A stretch of 28,132 bases of DNA from JAILLW01 sp045640905 (GTDB lineage: Bacteria; Bacillota; Clostridia; Lachnospirales; Lachnospiraceae). Shown here piece by piece: positions 6,097 to 15,377 of this stretch (the first letter of the stretch is position 1; each line of letters opens with the position of its first letter). The notes beneath the pieces are model-generated. The model was not told the DNA's origin. It ran no database searches and was given only the letters and a program-made list of their open reading frames with translations. The translations under genes were made by a program, and so were the position numbers. The stretch covers positions 1-28,132 of the forward strand of contig JAZUFW010000019.1 of assembly GCA_045640905.1 (NCBI GenBank), in the 5' to 3' direction.

Positions 6097-6644
6097 ATAA
6101 ATTTTTCGCTCATTTAAAGACAATAAATAATCACAGAAGATTGGTTCGTAAGGGATGCTTTAAGATTGGTTTGTATAAGCAGGGTTTGTTGCATGATCTG
6201 TCAAAATATGCTCCGGCTGAGTTTCTTGTAGGTGTTAAGTATTATCAGGGACATCGTTCACCAAACAACGCAGAAAGAGAAGACATAGGATATTCCTCTG
6301 CGTGGCTTCGTCATAAAGGCCGAAATAAACATCATTATGAATATTGGATAGATTATTCCATTGAAAATCCTGACGGAAGCGTTTCGCCTGTAAAGATGCC
6401 CAGAAAATATGTCGCCGAAATGGTTATGGACAGAATTGCAGCTTCAAAAATTTATAAGGGTAACGAGTATACGGATTCGTCACCTTTGGAGTATTTGTAT
6501 TTGGGAATCGACAGAATACCAATTCATGATACAACAAAAAAAGAATTGGAATATATGTTAAAAATGCTCTCAGAAAAAGGAGAGAGTTATTTATTTTCCT
6601 ATATTAAAAATGAGTATCTAAAAGAAAAGGTTATTGAATTATGA
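6093..6644 (+). CDS. DUF5662-like protein, possible HD-type metal site
   Basis: A 183-residue protein resembling the DUF5662 family, which is often mislabelled as catalase. Conserved-looking features are GLLHDLSKYAPAEF (residues about 31-44), YYQGHRSP, and a WLRHKGRNKHHYEYW stretch rich in His. The HD pair and His cluster suggest a bound metal ion and a helical HD-like fold; no activity is known to me. The start overlaps the previous stop by ATGA and the stop overlaps the next start by ATGA, so translation is probably coupled to both neighbours. The neighbours give no clear hint of its job. Confidence 0.7.
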   Translation: MNKFFAHLKTINNHRRLVRKGCFKIGLYKQGLLHDLSKYAPAEFLVGVKYYQGHRSPNNAEREDIGYSSAWLRHKGRNKHHYEYWIDYSIENPDGSVSPVKMPRKYVAEMVMDRIAASKIYKGNEYTDSSPLEYLYLGIDRIPIHDTTKKELEYMLKMLSEKGESYLFSYIKNEYLKEKVIEL

Positions 6645-7171
6645 AGAAATTAATACAACAAATTTTGAAATTCGGTGTTGTAGGTATTATTGCATTTTTA
6701 GTTGACTTTGTCGTTTGCATTGTTCTTGACCGTATTTTTATGCTTACGGCATTTCCGAATGCCTTCTCCGAGATTTTGAATAATGCGTTTGCGCTGAATA
6801 TTTCCGCATCAACGGTTTCACGAGATGTTGCCGGATTTTTCAGTTTTATTGTTTCAGTTATAGTTAATTACGTATTAAGCATGAAATATGTTTTTGTCAG
6901 AAGAAACGATATTTCAAAGAAAAAAGAATTTGTTGTTTTCTTTATTCTCAGTTTTATCGGCTTAATTCTGAATACGGTATTAATGACATTTTTCTCCGAA
7001 TTGTTCGAAGACAAGTTTACAGCATTAACTTCAGAGCACGGTTCGTTAACTACTGCTGTAATTAAGTGTATAGTAACCGGAGTTGTCATGGTTTATAACT
7101 TTATTTCAAGAAAGATTTTTATTGAAGATCACTCCAAAGAAAAAGAAGAAACTAATTCAAAGGAAGAATAA
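6641..7171 (+). CDS. GtrA family membrane protein
   Basis: A 176-residue protein with four predicted membrane segments (about 8-30, 62-84, 95-117, 136-158) and the GtrA pattern: FGVVGIIAFLVDF at the start, GFFSFIVSVIVNYVLSMKYVF in the middle and VYNFISRKIFI at the end. GtrA proteins are thought to help flip lipid-linked sugars or to act beside glycosyltransferases in cell-surface polysaccharide synthesis. No glycosyltransferase is next to it. The C-terminal tail is short, acidic and lysine-rich. It is coupled to the gene before by ATGA and is followed after one base by miaB. Confidence 0.8.
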   Translation: MKKLIQQILKFGVVGIIAFLVDFVVCIVLDRIFMLTAFPNAFSEILNNAFALNISASTVSRDVAGFFSFIVSVIVNYVLSMKYVFVRRNDISKKKEFVVFFILSFIGLILNTVLMTFFSELFEDKFTALTSEHGSLTTAVIKCIVTGVVMVYNFISRKIFIEDHSKEKEETNSKEE

Positions 7172-7172
7172 T

Positions 7173-8573
7173 ATGTCCGAAGAATCATTGTTACAAAGAG
7201 AATATATAGAAAAGGCCAAAAGTTATCTTTCAGAATATGAAAATCAAATAGGGCATAAGGCTTCTGCCTGTGTTACCACCTTCGGGTGCCAAATGAATGC
7301 CAGAGATTCGGAGAAACTGAGCGGAATTTTGGAATCCATCGGTTTTGTTATTACGGAAGATGAAGAAGCTGATTTTGTAATATACAACACTTGTACGGTT
7401 CGTGATAATGCAAATCAAAGAGTATACGGCCGTTTGGGTGTGCTGCATTCAATGAAAAAGAAAAATCCGCACAAAAAGATTGCTTTATGCGGATGTATGA
7501 TGCAGGAAGAAACCGTTATTCAAAAAATTAAGGAAAGTTATCGGTTTGTAAATTTAATATTCGGGACGCATAATATTTTCAAATTTGCCGAGCTTATCTG
7601 TCACATGTTTGAAAGTGATTCCATGATTATTGATATTTGGGATAAAACGGAGCAAATAGTCGAGGATTTACCGGTAAATAGAAAGTATTCTTTTAAATCC
7701 GGCGTAAATATCATGTTCGGATGTAATAATTTCTGCTCTTACTGTATCGTTCCTTATGTCAGAGGTCGTGAGCGTAGCAGAAGTTCGTCTGAAATTATTA
7801 CCGAGATTAATAATCTGGTAAAAGACGGCGTTAAAGAAGTAATGCTTTTAGGGCAAAACGTCAATTCCTATGGAAAAAATCTGGATGAGGACATTGATTT
7901 TCCCCGTTTATTAAAGATGGTGGAAGAAATCGACGGCTTGGAAAGAATCAGATTTATGACTTCGCATCCCAAGGATTTATCAGATGACTTAATTGAAGTT
8001 ATCAAAAATTCCAAGAAAATATGTCGTCATCTTCATTTGCCTTTACAATCCGGCTCTACGCGAATTCTTGAAAAGATGAATCGAAGATATACCAAAGAAC
8101 AGTATGTAGAATTGGCTTTGAAGATTCGTAGAGAGATTCCGGATATAGCCATTACTACGGACATTATTGTCGGATTCCCCGGAGAAACGGATGAAGATGT
8201 TGATGAAACCATTGATGTAATTAAAAAGGTTTCTTATGATAATGCTTTTACATTTATCTATTCAAAACGAACAGGAACGCCTGCCGCTTCCATGCCGGAT
8301 CAGGTCAGTGAAGAAAAAGTAAAATACAATTTTGACCGTGTTCTTAAATGTGTTCAGGATACTGCCAGAATTCAGGTTTCGAAGTTCGAAGGCTTAACAT
8401 TAAGTGCTTTGGTTGAAGAAGTTAACGAACATGATGAAACTTTGTTAAACGGCAGACTGTCGAATAACCTGATTGTGCATTTTAAAGGAGATCGAGAGTT
8501 TGTCGGTTCTATTGTCAATGTTAAATTATCCGAATGTCATGGATTTTATTATATGGGAGAATTAGTTAAATGA
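7173..8573 (+). CDS. miaB: MiaB, tRNA-2-methylthio-N6-dimethylallyladenosine synthase
   Basis: A 466-residue radical SAM methylthiotransferase, which adds the methylthio group to i6A37 in tRNAs reading UNN codons. The N-terminal UPF0004 domain has the three cluster cysteines Cys39 (FGCQMN), Cys74 (NTCTVR) and Cys108 (CGCMM). The radical SAM cluster is Cys184-x3-Cys188-x2-Cys191 (GCNNFCSYC), followed by VPYVRGRERSR, where the family signature is clear. A TRAM domain closes the protein (about 400-466). The frame is open further upstream, but the ATG at 7173 has AGGAAG 6 bases before it and gives the usual length. It overlaps mutS by ATGA. MiaA, which makes its substrate, is encoded 4.5 kb downstream in the same run. 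Confidence 0.96.
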   Translation: MSEESLLQREYIEKAKSYLSEYENQIGHKASACVTTFGCQMNARDSEKLSGILESIGFVITEDEEADFVIYNTCTVRDNANQRVYGRLGVLHSMKKKNPHKKIALCGCMMQEETVIQKIKESYRFVNLIFGTHNIFKFAELICHMFESDSMIIDIWDKTEQIVEDLPVNRKYSFKSGVNIMFGCNNFCSYCIVPYVRGRERSRSSSEIITEINNLVKDGVKEVMLLGQNVNSYGKNLDEDIDFPRLLKMVEEIDGLERIRFMTSHPKDLSDDLIEVIKNSKKICRHLHLPLQSGSTRILEKMNRRYTKEQYVELALKIRREIPDIAITTDIIVGFPGETDEDVDETIDVIKKVSYDNAFTFIYSKRTGTPAASMPDQVSEEKVKYNFDRVLKCVQDTARIQVSKFEGLTLSALVEEVNEHDETLLNGRLSNNLIVHFKGDREFVGSIVNVKLSECHGFYYMGELVK

Positions 8574-11230
8574 GTGACCTGATTAATGAAGTCACACCTA
8601 TGATGGCTCAATATCTTGAGACAAAAAAAGAATATCAGGATGCCATTTTATTTTACAGATTAGGCGATTTTTACGAAATGTTCTTTGATGATGCGCAGAT
8701 TGCATCAAATGAACTTGAACTAACGTTAACAGGTAAAAGTTGTGGATTAAGTGAACGCGCACCGATGTGTGGCGTTCCTTTTCATGCTGCCGATTCATAT
8801 ATTTCAAGGCTGGTATCAAAAGGATATAAAGTAGCAATCTGTGAGCAGACGGAAGATCCCAAACTGGCAAAGGGACTGGTAAAAAGAGAAGTTATACGTA
8901 TTGTTACTCCCGGAACTATTTTGGACAGTGTTTCATTGGATGAAACCAAGAATAATTATCTGATGTCAGTGTCATATTTTGACGGCAATTCCGGAATTTC
9001 GGTATGCGATATAACCACTGGAGATTTTTATCTTACGGAGGTTAATTCTTCATCGGCAATTCTTGATGAAATTATTAAATATTCACCGTCAGAGATTATT
9101 TGTAATGAGGCATTTTTATTATCCGACATAGATTTTGAATATTATAAAAGCAAACTTGGTTTTGTTTTGTTTACGCTTGAAGGAAAATACTTCGACGATG
9201 AACGCTGCACCAGAACATTATGCAATCATTTTAAGGTCAATTCTTTGATAGGAATGGGAATTGATGATTTTCCTTCTGGAATTATTGCCGCAGGTGCATT
9301 GATTCAATATCTGAATCAGACACAAAAGACTTCAATTAATCATATTACTCATTTATACCCATATATTTCATCTAAATATATGCTGCTGGACAGTTCAACG
9401 AGAAGAAATCTTGAACTTATTGAAACATTGCGCGATAAAACAAAACGAGGTTCTCTTCTTTGGGTTCTTGATAAGACAAAAACAGCTATGGGTGCCAGAA
9501 CCCTTAGAACATATATTGAGCAACCGCTTATTGACAAAGATGAAATTCTTTTGCGACTCGACAGCATTGAAGATCTGGGTAAAAATGCTATTTCGAGAGA
9601 CGAGATTCGTGAGTATTTGAATCCGATTTATGATTTGGAAAGACTTTTGGCAAAGATTTCGTTGAAAACAGCATTGCCCAGAGACCTCATGGCTTTCAAA
9701 TCATCCATTTCCATGCTTCCTCATATAAAGAGTGTTTTAAATGATTTAAAAGCAGAAGATTTGAATAATATAAATTCGGAAATTGATGATCTTTCGGATG
9801 TGTTTTCTTTGATTGATGAAGCAATTCTTGATGAACCTGCCCTCACGCTTAAAGAAGGCGGCATTATTAAAGATACTTTTGACGAAAATGTATCAAGACT
9901 TCGAAATGCCAAAACGCAGGGAAAAAAATGGATTTCCGAACTCGAAGAAGAGGATAAAGAAAGAACAGGCATCAAAAATCTAAGAATTAAGTATAATAAA
10001 GTATTCGGATATTATTATGAAGTTACCAATTCATATTTGAATCTGGTTCCCGAAGATTATATCAGAAAGCAGACACTTACAGGTGCAGAGCGATTTACCA
10101 CACCTAAATTAAAAGAACTTGAAGATACCATATTAAACGCCGAAGATAAATTGAATGCTCTGGAATATGATATTTTTCAAAAGATTCGAGATGCTATTGC
10201 AGGGGAAACTCAGCGAATTCAGAAAACAGCAAAAGCAATAGCCAAACTCGACGTATATTGTTCTTTGTCAACAGTTGCGGAGAAAAACGGATATGTCAGA
10301 CCTAAAATAAATGACAAAGGTGTCATAAAAATCAAGGACGGAAGACATCCCGTAGTTGAAAAAGTACTTATTAACGATTTATTCATCCCCAATGATACGC
10401 TTCTTGATAATAATAAAAACTGTATCAGTGTGATTACAGGGCCGAATATGGCAGGTAAATCAACATATATGCGACAGGTTGCACTAATTTGTTTAATGGC
10501 GCAAATTGGCTCTTTTGTACCCGCTAAAGAAGCAGATATATGTTTGACAGACAGAATATTTACGAGAGTAGGAGCTTCTGATGATTTATCCAGCGGACAG
10601 TCAACCTTTATGGTCGAGATGAATGAAGTATCGAATATCCTACGAAATGCAACTTCTGCTTCACTGTTGATTTTAGACGAAATCGGAAGAGGCACTTCAA
10701 CATTTGACGGTTTATCAATAGCCTGGGCATGCCTTGAGCACATTGCAAATAAACGTATTATCGGTGCCAAAACTTTGTTTGCAACGCATTATCATGAATT
10801 AACGGAACTTGAGAATAAAATGAGTAACGTTAACAATTATTCGATAGCGGTAAAAGAACAGGGTGATGATATTATTTTCCTTCGTAAGATAATCAAAGGA
10901 AGCGCCGATAAATCGTACGGTATTCAAGTCGCCAAACTGGCCGGAGTACCGGATATGGTAATTGATCGTGCGAAGGAAATTCTTTCGGAACTTATTGATA
11001 ATGATATTTCCGAAAAAATTGAAGCGATTGCAGTTGATAACAAGGATACTAAGACTTTTAAAGCTACTCATTATGACGATGTGGACTTAGGACAAATATC
11101 CATGTTTGATACCACGACAGACGAAGATGTAATAAACGAATTAAAGAATATAGATATAGAATCTTTAAGGCCTATCGATGCATTAAACAGATTATATAAG
11201 TTGCAGAATATGATTAAGAACAGATGGTAA
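8570..11230 (+). CDS. mutS: MutS, DNA mismatch recognition protein
   Basis: An 886-residue protein of normal MutS length. The mismatch-reading Phe-x-Glu motif is Phe34-Tyr-Glu36 (GDFYEMF). The connector, lever and clamp domains follow, with YYYEVTNS at the usual place. The ABC-type ATPase has Walker A GPNMAGKS (624-631), the DDLSSGQSTFMVEM signature region, and Walker B LLILDEIGRGTSTFDG with Asp703-Glu704. The C-terminal part ends in a short tail of the kind that carries dimer/tetramer contacts. MutS binds mismatches, then recruits MutL. The ATG overlaps the miaB stop; GGGAG lies 10 bases upstream. MutL follows after one base. Confidence 0.98.
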   Translation: MSDLINEVTPMMAQYLETKKEYQDAILFYRLGDFYEMFFDDAQIASNELELTLTGKSCGLSERAPMCGVPFHAADSYISRLVSKGYKVAICEQTEDPKLAKGLVKREVIRIVTPGTILDSVSLDETKNNYLMSVSYFDGNSGISVCDITTGDFYLTEVNSSSAILDEIIKYSPSEIICNEAFLLSDIDFEYYKSKLGFVLFTLEGKYFDDERCTRTLCNHFKVNSLIGMGIDDFPSGIIAAGALIQYLNQTQKTSINHITHLYPYISSKYMLLDSSTRRNLELIETLRDKTKRGSLLWVLDKTKTAMGARTLRTYIEQPLIDKDEILLRLDSIEDLGKNAISRDEIREYLNPIYDLERLLAKISLKTALPRDLMAFKSSISMLPHIKSVLNDLKAEDLNNINSEIDDLSDVFSLIDEAILDEPALTLKEGGIIKDTFDENVSRLRNAKTQGKKWISELEEEDKERTGIKNLRIKYNKVFGYYYEVTNSYLNLVPEDYIRKQTLTGAERFTTPKLKELEDTILNAEDKLNALEYDIFQKIRDAIAGETQRIQKTAKAIAKLDVYCSLSTVAEKNGYVRPKINDKGVIKIKDGRHPVVEKVLINDLFIPNDTLLDNNKNCISVITGPNMAGKSTYMRQVALICLMAQIGSFVPAKEADICLTDRIFTRVGASDDLSSGQSTFMVEMNEVSNILRNATSASLLILDEIGRGTSTFDGLSIAWACLEHIANKRIIGAKTLFATHYHELTELENKMSNVNNYSIAVKEQGDDIIFLRKIIKGSADKSYGIQVAKLAGVPDMVIDRAKEILSELIDNDISEKIEAIAVDNKDTKTFKATHYDDVDLGQISMFDTTTDEDVINELKNIDIESLRPIDALNRLYKLQNMIKNRW

Positions 11231-11231
11231 T

Positions 11232-13097
11232 ATGGCACAGATAAACGTTTTATCCCAATCAACAATTGAAAAAATTGCAGCCGGAGAAGTAATCGAACGC
11301 CCCTTAAATGTAGTTAAAGAATTGACGGAAAATGCCATCGATGCCGGTGCTACAGCCATTTCTGTTGATATTAAAGATGGCGGCCTTTCCATGATCAGAG
11401 TAACGGATAACGGCTCGGGCATTGAAAAAAGTCAGATAAAAAAGGCATTTTTGCCTCATGCTACAAGTAAGATATTGGATGCCAAAGATTTGTTCAATAT
11501 TTCTTCCTTAGGCTTCAGAGGCGAAGCATTGTCTTCTATAGCGGCAGTATCCAATGTTGAAGTGATTTCAAAAACAGCAAATGATTTTATGGGTTTTCGA
11601 TATGTTATTGAAGACTCAAAAGAAATATCACTTGAAGATATCGGCGCTCCCGACGGTACAACTTTTATTGTACGCGACCTGTTTTTTAATGTTCCCGCCA
11701 GAAAGAAATTCCTCAAATCAAATCAAACGGAAAGCAGCTATGTTTATGATCTGATGGAACATATTGCTTTATCGCATCCCGAAATTTCCGTTAAATATTC
11801 ACAGAATCAAAAGACTTTGTTTCAAACATCAGGGAACGGTTCCTTAAAAGAAGTAATATACAGAATTTACGGAAAAGATGTATCTTCAAAAATGATTGAA
11901 GTTAACGCCGAATTTTCAAGCTTCTCAGTATACGGTTTTTTGGGAAAACCGGAATTAAACAGAAGTTCCAAAGCGTTTGAGACCTTTATCATTAACGGCA
12001 GATTTACCAGATGCGACGTGTTAACCAAAGCATTAACAGAAGGATATAAGGAATTTTTGATGCAACACAAATTTCCTTTTTGTGTACTTATGATAAATGT
12101 GCCTTACGAATGCATTGATGTCAATGTGCATCCTTCAAAGATGGAAGTCAGGCTTGATAACGCCGAGGATATCTTCAATGATTTAAGCAGCTTTGTATTT
12201 AAAGAATTAAAAAATTCAAGCCTTATTCCGGAAGAGTCTGTTAATAACGAAAAAATTGTAATTAAGCCTGCGATTATTGAAAAAGCGCATAGTTTTGAAC
12301 CTTTTGAAAGTAAAAGAATCGAAAAAGAAAATGTTTCTCTCAGAATAGATGAAGTAAGTAAACCCAAAACAATAGATATAGAAGGGTTAAAAAAAGAAAT
12401 TGTTTCTTTTGTTTCCGAAGACGAAATGAAAGATTTTGATATTCCGGAGAAAAAGGAAACAAAAATCGAATACGTTCAGGAAAATCTCTTTGATAACGGG
12501 TTTTTAGACAAAAGAGAGGATGAATATGAGATAATCGGACAGTTGTTTAACACTTATTGGCTTATATCAACAGGTGAAAAACTGTTCATCATGGATCAAC
12601 ATGCCGCTCATGAAAAAGTCAATTATGAAAGACTGATTAAACAATATCATGAAAAGAATGTATCTTCGCAAAACTTAAATCCACCTGCAGTTTTGGAATT
12701 AACTCCCAATGAAATGAATGTATTGGAAACGTACCGCGAGTATTTTAATTCCCTTGGATTTGAAATTGAAGAATTCGGCCCCGGCGGTATAGCCTTAAGA
12801 GCTGTTCCGACTGACCTTTACGGACACAACGAATACGATTTCTTTAAAGAAGTAATTGATGAGATTATGGATAATCCTTTAAGAGGAAATCTTGACGTAG
12901 TTACCGAAAAAATTGCTTCAATGTCTTGCAAAGCAAGTGTAAAAGGCAATATGAGAATGTCCGTTCCTGAAGTTAAAGAACTGATTAAGGAACTGATGAA
13001 ACTGGATAATCCTTATAACTGTCCCCACGGAAGACCTACATTGATTTCAATGTCAAAAACCGAAATTGAAAAGAAGTTTAAAAGAATTACGGATTAA
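11232..13097 (+). CDS. mutL: MutL, mismatch repair ATPase and latent endonuclease
   Basis: A 621-residue protein. The GHKL ATPase has Glu30 and Asn34 (ELTENAIDAG), DNGSG (57-61) and GFRGEAL (92-98). A variable acidic linker covers about 335-425. The C-terminal domain has the endonuclease motif DQHA-x2-E-x4-E (Asp455, Glu461, Glu466), plus SCKASVKG and CPHGRP (597-602) that complete the metal site. This is the nicking type of MutL found in bacteria without MutH, as expected in Firmicutes. It starts one base after mutS; there is no strong ribosome site, so reinitiation after the mutS stop is likely. Confidence 0.97.
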   Translation: MAQINVLSQSTIEKIAAGEVIERPLNVVKELTENAIDAGATAISVDIKDGGLSMIRVTDNGSGIEKSQIKKAFLPHATSKILDAKDLFNISSLGFRGEALSSIAAVSNVEVISKTANDFMGFRYVIEDSKEISLEDIGAPDGTTFIVRDLFFNVPARKKFLKSNQTESSYVYDLMEHIALSHPEISVKYSQNQKTLFQTSGNGSLKEVIYRIYGKDVSSKMIEVNAEFSSFSVYGFLGKPELNRSSKAFETFIINGRFTRCDVLTKALTEGYKEFLMQHKFPFCVLMINVPYECIDVNVHPSKMEVRLDNAEDIFNDLSSFVFKELKNSSLIPEESVNNEKIVIKPAIIEKAHSFEPFESKRIEKENVSLRIDEVSKPKTIDIEGLKKEIVSFVSEDEMKDFDIPEKKETKIEYVQENLFDNGFLDKREDEYEIIGQLFNTYWLISTGEKLFIMDQHAAHEKVNYERLIKQYHEKNVSSQNLNPPAVLELTPNEMNVLETYREYFNSLGFEIEEFGPGGIALRAVPTDLYGHNEYDFFKEVIDEIMDNPLRGNLDVVTEKIASMSCKASVKGNMRMSVPEVKELIKELMKLDNPYNCPHGRPTLISMSKTEIEKKFKRITD

Positions 13098-13102
13098 TAT
13101 TT

Positions 13103-14047
13103 ATGGAAAACAAGAAAAAATTGGTTATCCTGACAGGCCCGACTGCAGTTGGAAAATCGGATTTATCAATTAATCTGGCAAAAAGAATAAACGGTGAAAT
13201 AATATCTGCCGATTCAATGCAGGTTTATAAAGGCTTGAATATTGGTTCTGCCAAAATTACAAAAGAAGAAATGCAGGGAATTAACCATTACCTTATTGAT
13301 ATTTTGGATCCCAAAGAAGCATTTAATGTTTTTGAATTCAAAAAGTATGCAACACAGGCCTTGGAAGATATATATTCTCACGGTTCAGTTCCCATAATTG
13401 TAGGAGGAACAGGTTTTTATATCCAGGCTGTTTTATATGATATCGATTTTAGTGAAGAGGATAATTCAGAAATTCGAAGCACTCTTGCCAAGGAACTCGA
13501 TGAAAAAGGCGCACACTTTATGTATGAAAAGCTTTCTTCAATAGATCCGCAATATGCTTTGACCTGCCATGAAAACAATACAAAACGCGTTTTGAGAGCA
13601 CTTGAATACTATTACTTAAACAATAAATTATTTTCGGAACATAACGAAACGGAAAGAATCAAAGAATCACCGTATGATTTCAGATATTTTGTATTAAACG
13701 ATGATCGTACAAAATTGTATTCAAACATTGAAAAACGTGTTGATAAAATGATGGAAGACGGACTTTTGTCTGAAGTAAAAGCACTTTACGACAGCGGACT
13801 AAACAGAGATTATGTTTCCATGCAGGGGCTGGGATACAAAGAATTAATTGACTATTTTGACGGCATTTTATCATTGGACGAAGCCGTTTTAAAGATAAAA
13901 ACGGAAACAAGGCATTTTGCGAAACGTCAGTTAACGTGGTTTAGAAGAGAAAAAGACGTCCGGTTTATAAACAAAAACGAATTTGACTACGATAACGAAA
14001 AAATACTTGATTATATGATAAAGGAAATTGAAAATGACAGACGCTAA
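13103..14047 (+). CDS. miaA: MiaA, tRNA dimethylallyltransferase
   Basis: A 314-residue protein that transfers a dimethylallyl group to N6 of A37 in tRNAs reading UNN codons, the step before MiaB. It shows the P-loop GPTAVGKS (12-19), DSMQVYKGLNIGSAK (39-53), the HYLIDILDP loop, IIVGGTGFYIQA, the KRVLRALEYY helix and the C-terminal RHFAKRQLTWFRR signature. It starts 5 bases after mutL. Its 3' end overlaps the next gene by 14 bases. The mutS-mutL-miaA order is common in bacteria. Confidence 0.97.
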   Translation: MENKKKLVILTGPTAVGKSDLSINLAKRINGEIISADSMQVYKGLNIGSAKITKEEMQGINHYLIDILDPKEAFNVFEFKKYATQALEDIYSHGSVPIIVGGTGFYIQAVLYDIDFSEEDNSEIRSTLAKELDEKGAHFMYEKLSSIDPQYALTCHENNTKRVLRALEYYYLNNKLFSEHNETERIKESPYDFRYFVLNDDRTKLYSNIEKRVDKMMEDGLLSEVKALYDSGLNRDYVSMQGLGYKELIDYFDGILSLDEAVLKIKTETRHFAKRQLTWFRREKDVRFINKNEFDYDNEKILDYMIKEIENDRR

Positions 14048-15317
14048 AAATATGTATTTGCAGATGGGTATCAGCGAAAAAGTATATGATTTTTGTGCCG
14101 ATATTGCAAATTCACTCAAACCAAGATTTGAACTTATTGATAAAAATACAGAGATTAATCAATTAAAAGTAATTCGTGCCATGCAAAGTAATAACGTGTC
14201 CGAAAGCTGTCTCCTGGGAACTACGGGATACGGTTATAACGATTTGGGACGTGATACCTTGGAAAAGGTTTATGCTTCGTATTTTAATGCAGAAGATGCT
14301 TTGGTACGTCCTCAGATTACGTGCGGAACGCATGCTTTGGCTATTGCTTTGTCATCCGTATTGCGACCGGGAGATGAACTTTTAAGCCCTGTCGGAAAGC
14401 CATACGATACTTTAGAGGAAGTAATAGGCATAAGACCTTCAAAGGGCTCTTTGGCCGAATACGGTGTTACTTATGCGCAGGTTGATTTGCTCAATGACGG
14501 TTCTTTTGACTTTGAAGGAATTCGAAATTCAATTAACGAAAGAACCAAACTCGTCACAATTCAGCGCTCAAAAGGTTATCAGACCAGACCTACATTGTCT
14601 GTTGAAAGAATAGGAGAGTTGATTTCGTTCATTAAAAGTATTAAACCAAGCGTATTATGCATGGTTGATAACTGTTACGGAGAGTTTGTGGAAACGATTG
14701 AGCCTACGGATGTAGGCGCAGATATGGTTGTTGGTTCACTCATTAAAAATCCCGGTGGCGGCTTGGCTCCGATAGGCGGATATATTGTCGGCAAAAAAGA
14801 ATGTATTGAATATGCTGCTGCGAGATTGACATCTCCGGGGCTAAAAAAAGAAGTAGGTGCATCTTTAAGCGTTTTGCCTTCACTCTATCAGGGATTCTTT
14901 ATGGCTCCGAGTGTAACGGCTAACGCCTTGAAAACTGCTATTTTTGCAGCGAATATATATGAAAAACTTGGATTCTCAATTATTCCGAACGGTTCAGAAG
15001 AGCGTTTTGATATTATTCAGGCTATTACGTTGGGAACTTCTGATAGATTATGTGCTTTTTGCGAGGGGATACAGAAAGGTTCGGCCGTTGACGGCTTTGT
15101 TAAACCAGAACCCTGGGATATGCCGGGATATGATGCTCCCGTCATTATGGCTGCCGGTAATTTTGTTTCAGGTTCCTCAATAGAATTATCTGCCGATGGA
15201 CCTTTAAAAGATCCCTATGCGGTTTATTTTCAGGGAGGACTCACTTTCGAACATGGTAAATTCGGAATCATGATGTCTTTGGAATCATTGTATTCAAAGA
15301 AGCTTGTAATACTTTAA
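14034..15317 (+). CDS. YnbB-like PLP-dependent enzyme (methionine gamma-lyase family, so-called aluminium resistance protein)
   Basis: A 427-residue fold-type I PLP enzyme. The Schiff-base lysine is Lys238 in GSLIKNPGGGLAP, and the cofactor loops TCGTHA and MVDNCYGEF are clear. The family (PF06838) is annotated as methionine gamma-lyase-like or aluminium resistance protein; no reaction has been firmly set, and it sits next to miaA or hfq in many Firmicutes. I chose the ATG at 14034, with AAGG nine bases upstream; a TTG at 14028 is in frame but less likely. It begins inside miaA. A 60-base gap follows, the longest gap in this run, with no clear terminator. Confidence 0.88.
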   Translation: MTDAKNMYLQMGISEKVYDFCADIANSLKPRFELIDKNTEINQLKVIRAMQSNNVSESCLLGTTGYGYNDLGRDTLEKVYASYFNAEDALVRPQITCGTHALAIALSSVLRPGDELLSPVGKPYDTLEEVIGIRPSKGSLAEYGVTYAQVDLLNDGSFDFEGIRNSINERTKLVTIQRSKGYQTRPTLSVERIGELISFIKSIKPSVLCMVDNCYGEFVETIEPTDVGADMVVGSLIKNPGGGLAPIGGYIVGKKECIEYAAARLTSPGLKKEVGASLSVLPSLYQGFFMAPSVTANALKTAIFAANIYEKLGFSIIPNGSEERFDIIQAITLGTSDRLCAFCEGIQKGSAVDGFVKPEPWDMPGYDAPVIMAAGNFVSGSSIELSADGPLKDPYAVYFQGGLTFEHGKFGIMMSLESLYSKKLVIL

Positions 15318-15377
15318 ATTGTTGATTTGTTATGCTAAAATAAGATGCTAATTATTTTTGATACGAGGGTTTATTAA

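Noticed and set aside
7083..7172. Upstream extension of miaB
   Set aside because: The frame is open, but this part overlaps gtrA, gives a lysine-rich non-family N-terminus, and the ATG at 7173 has a good ribosome site.
10219..10770. Open frame of 183 codons on the minus strand
   Set aside because: It lies wholly opposite the mutS ATPase region, whose motifs are intact in the plus frame; it is a shadow.
15318..15377. Separate promoter for mreB in the 60-bp gap
   Set aside because: TAAAAT-like sequences occur but I could not find a -35 at proper spacing; a promoter may exist, but I cannot support one.
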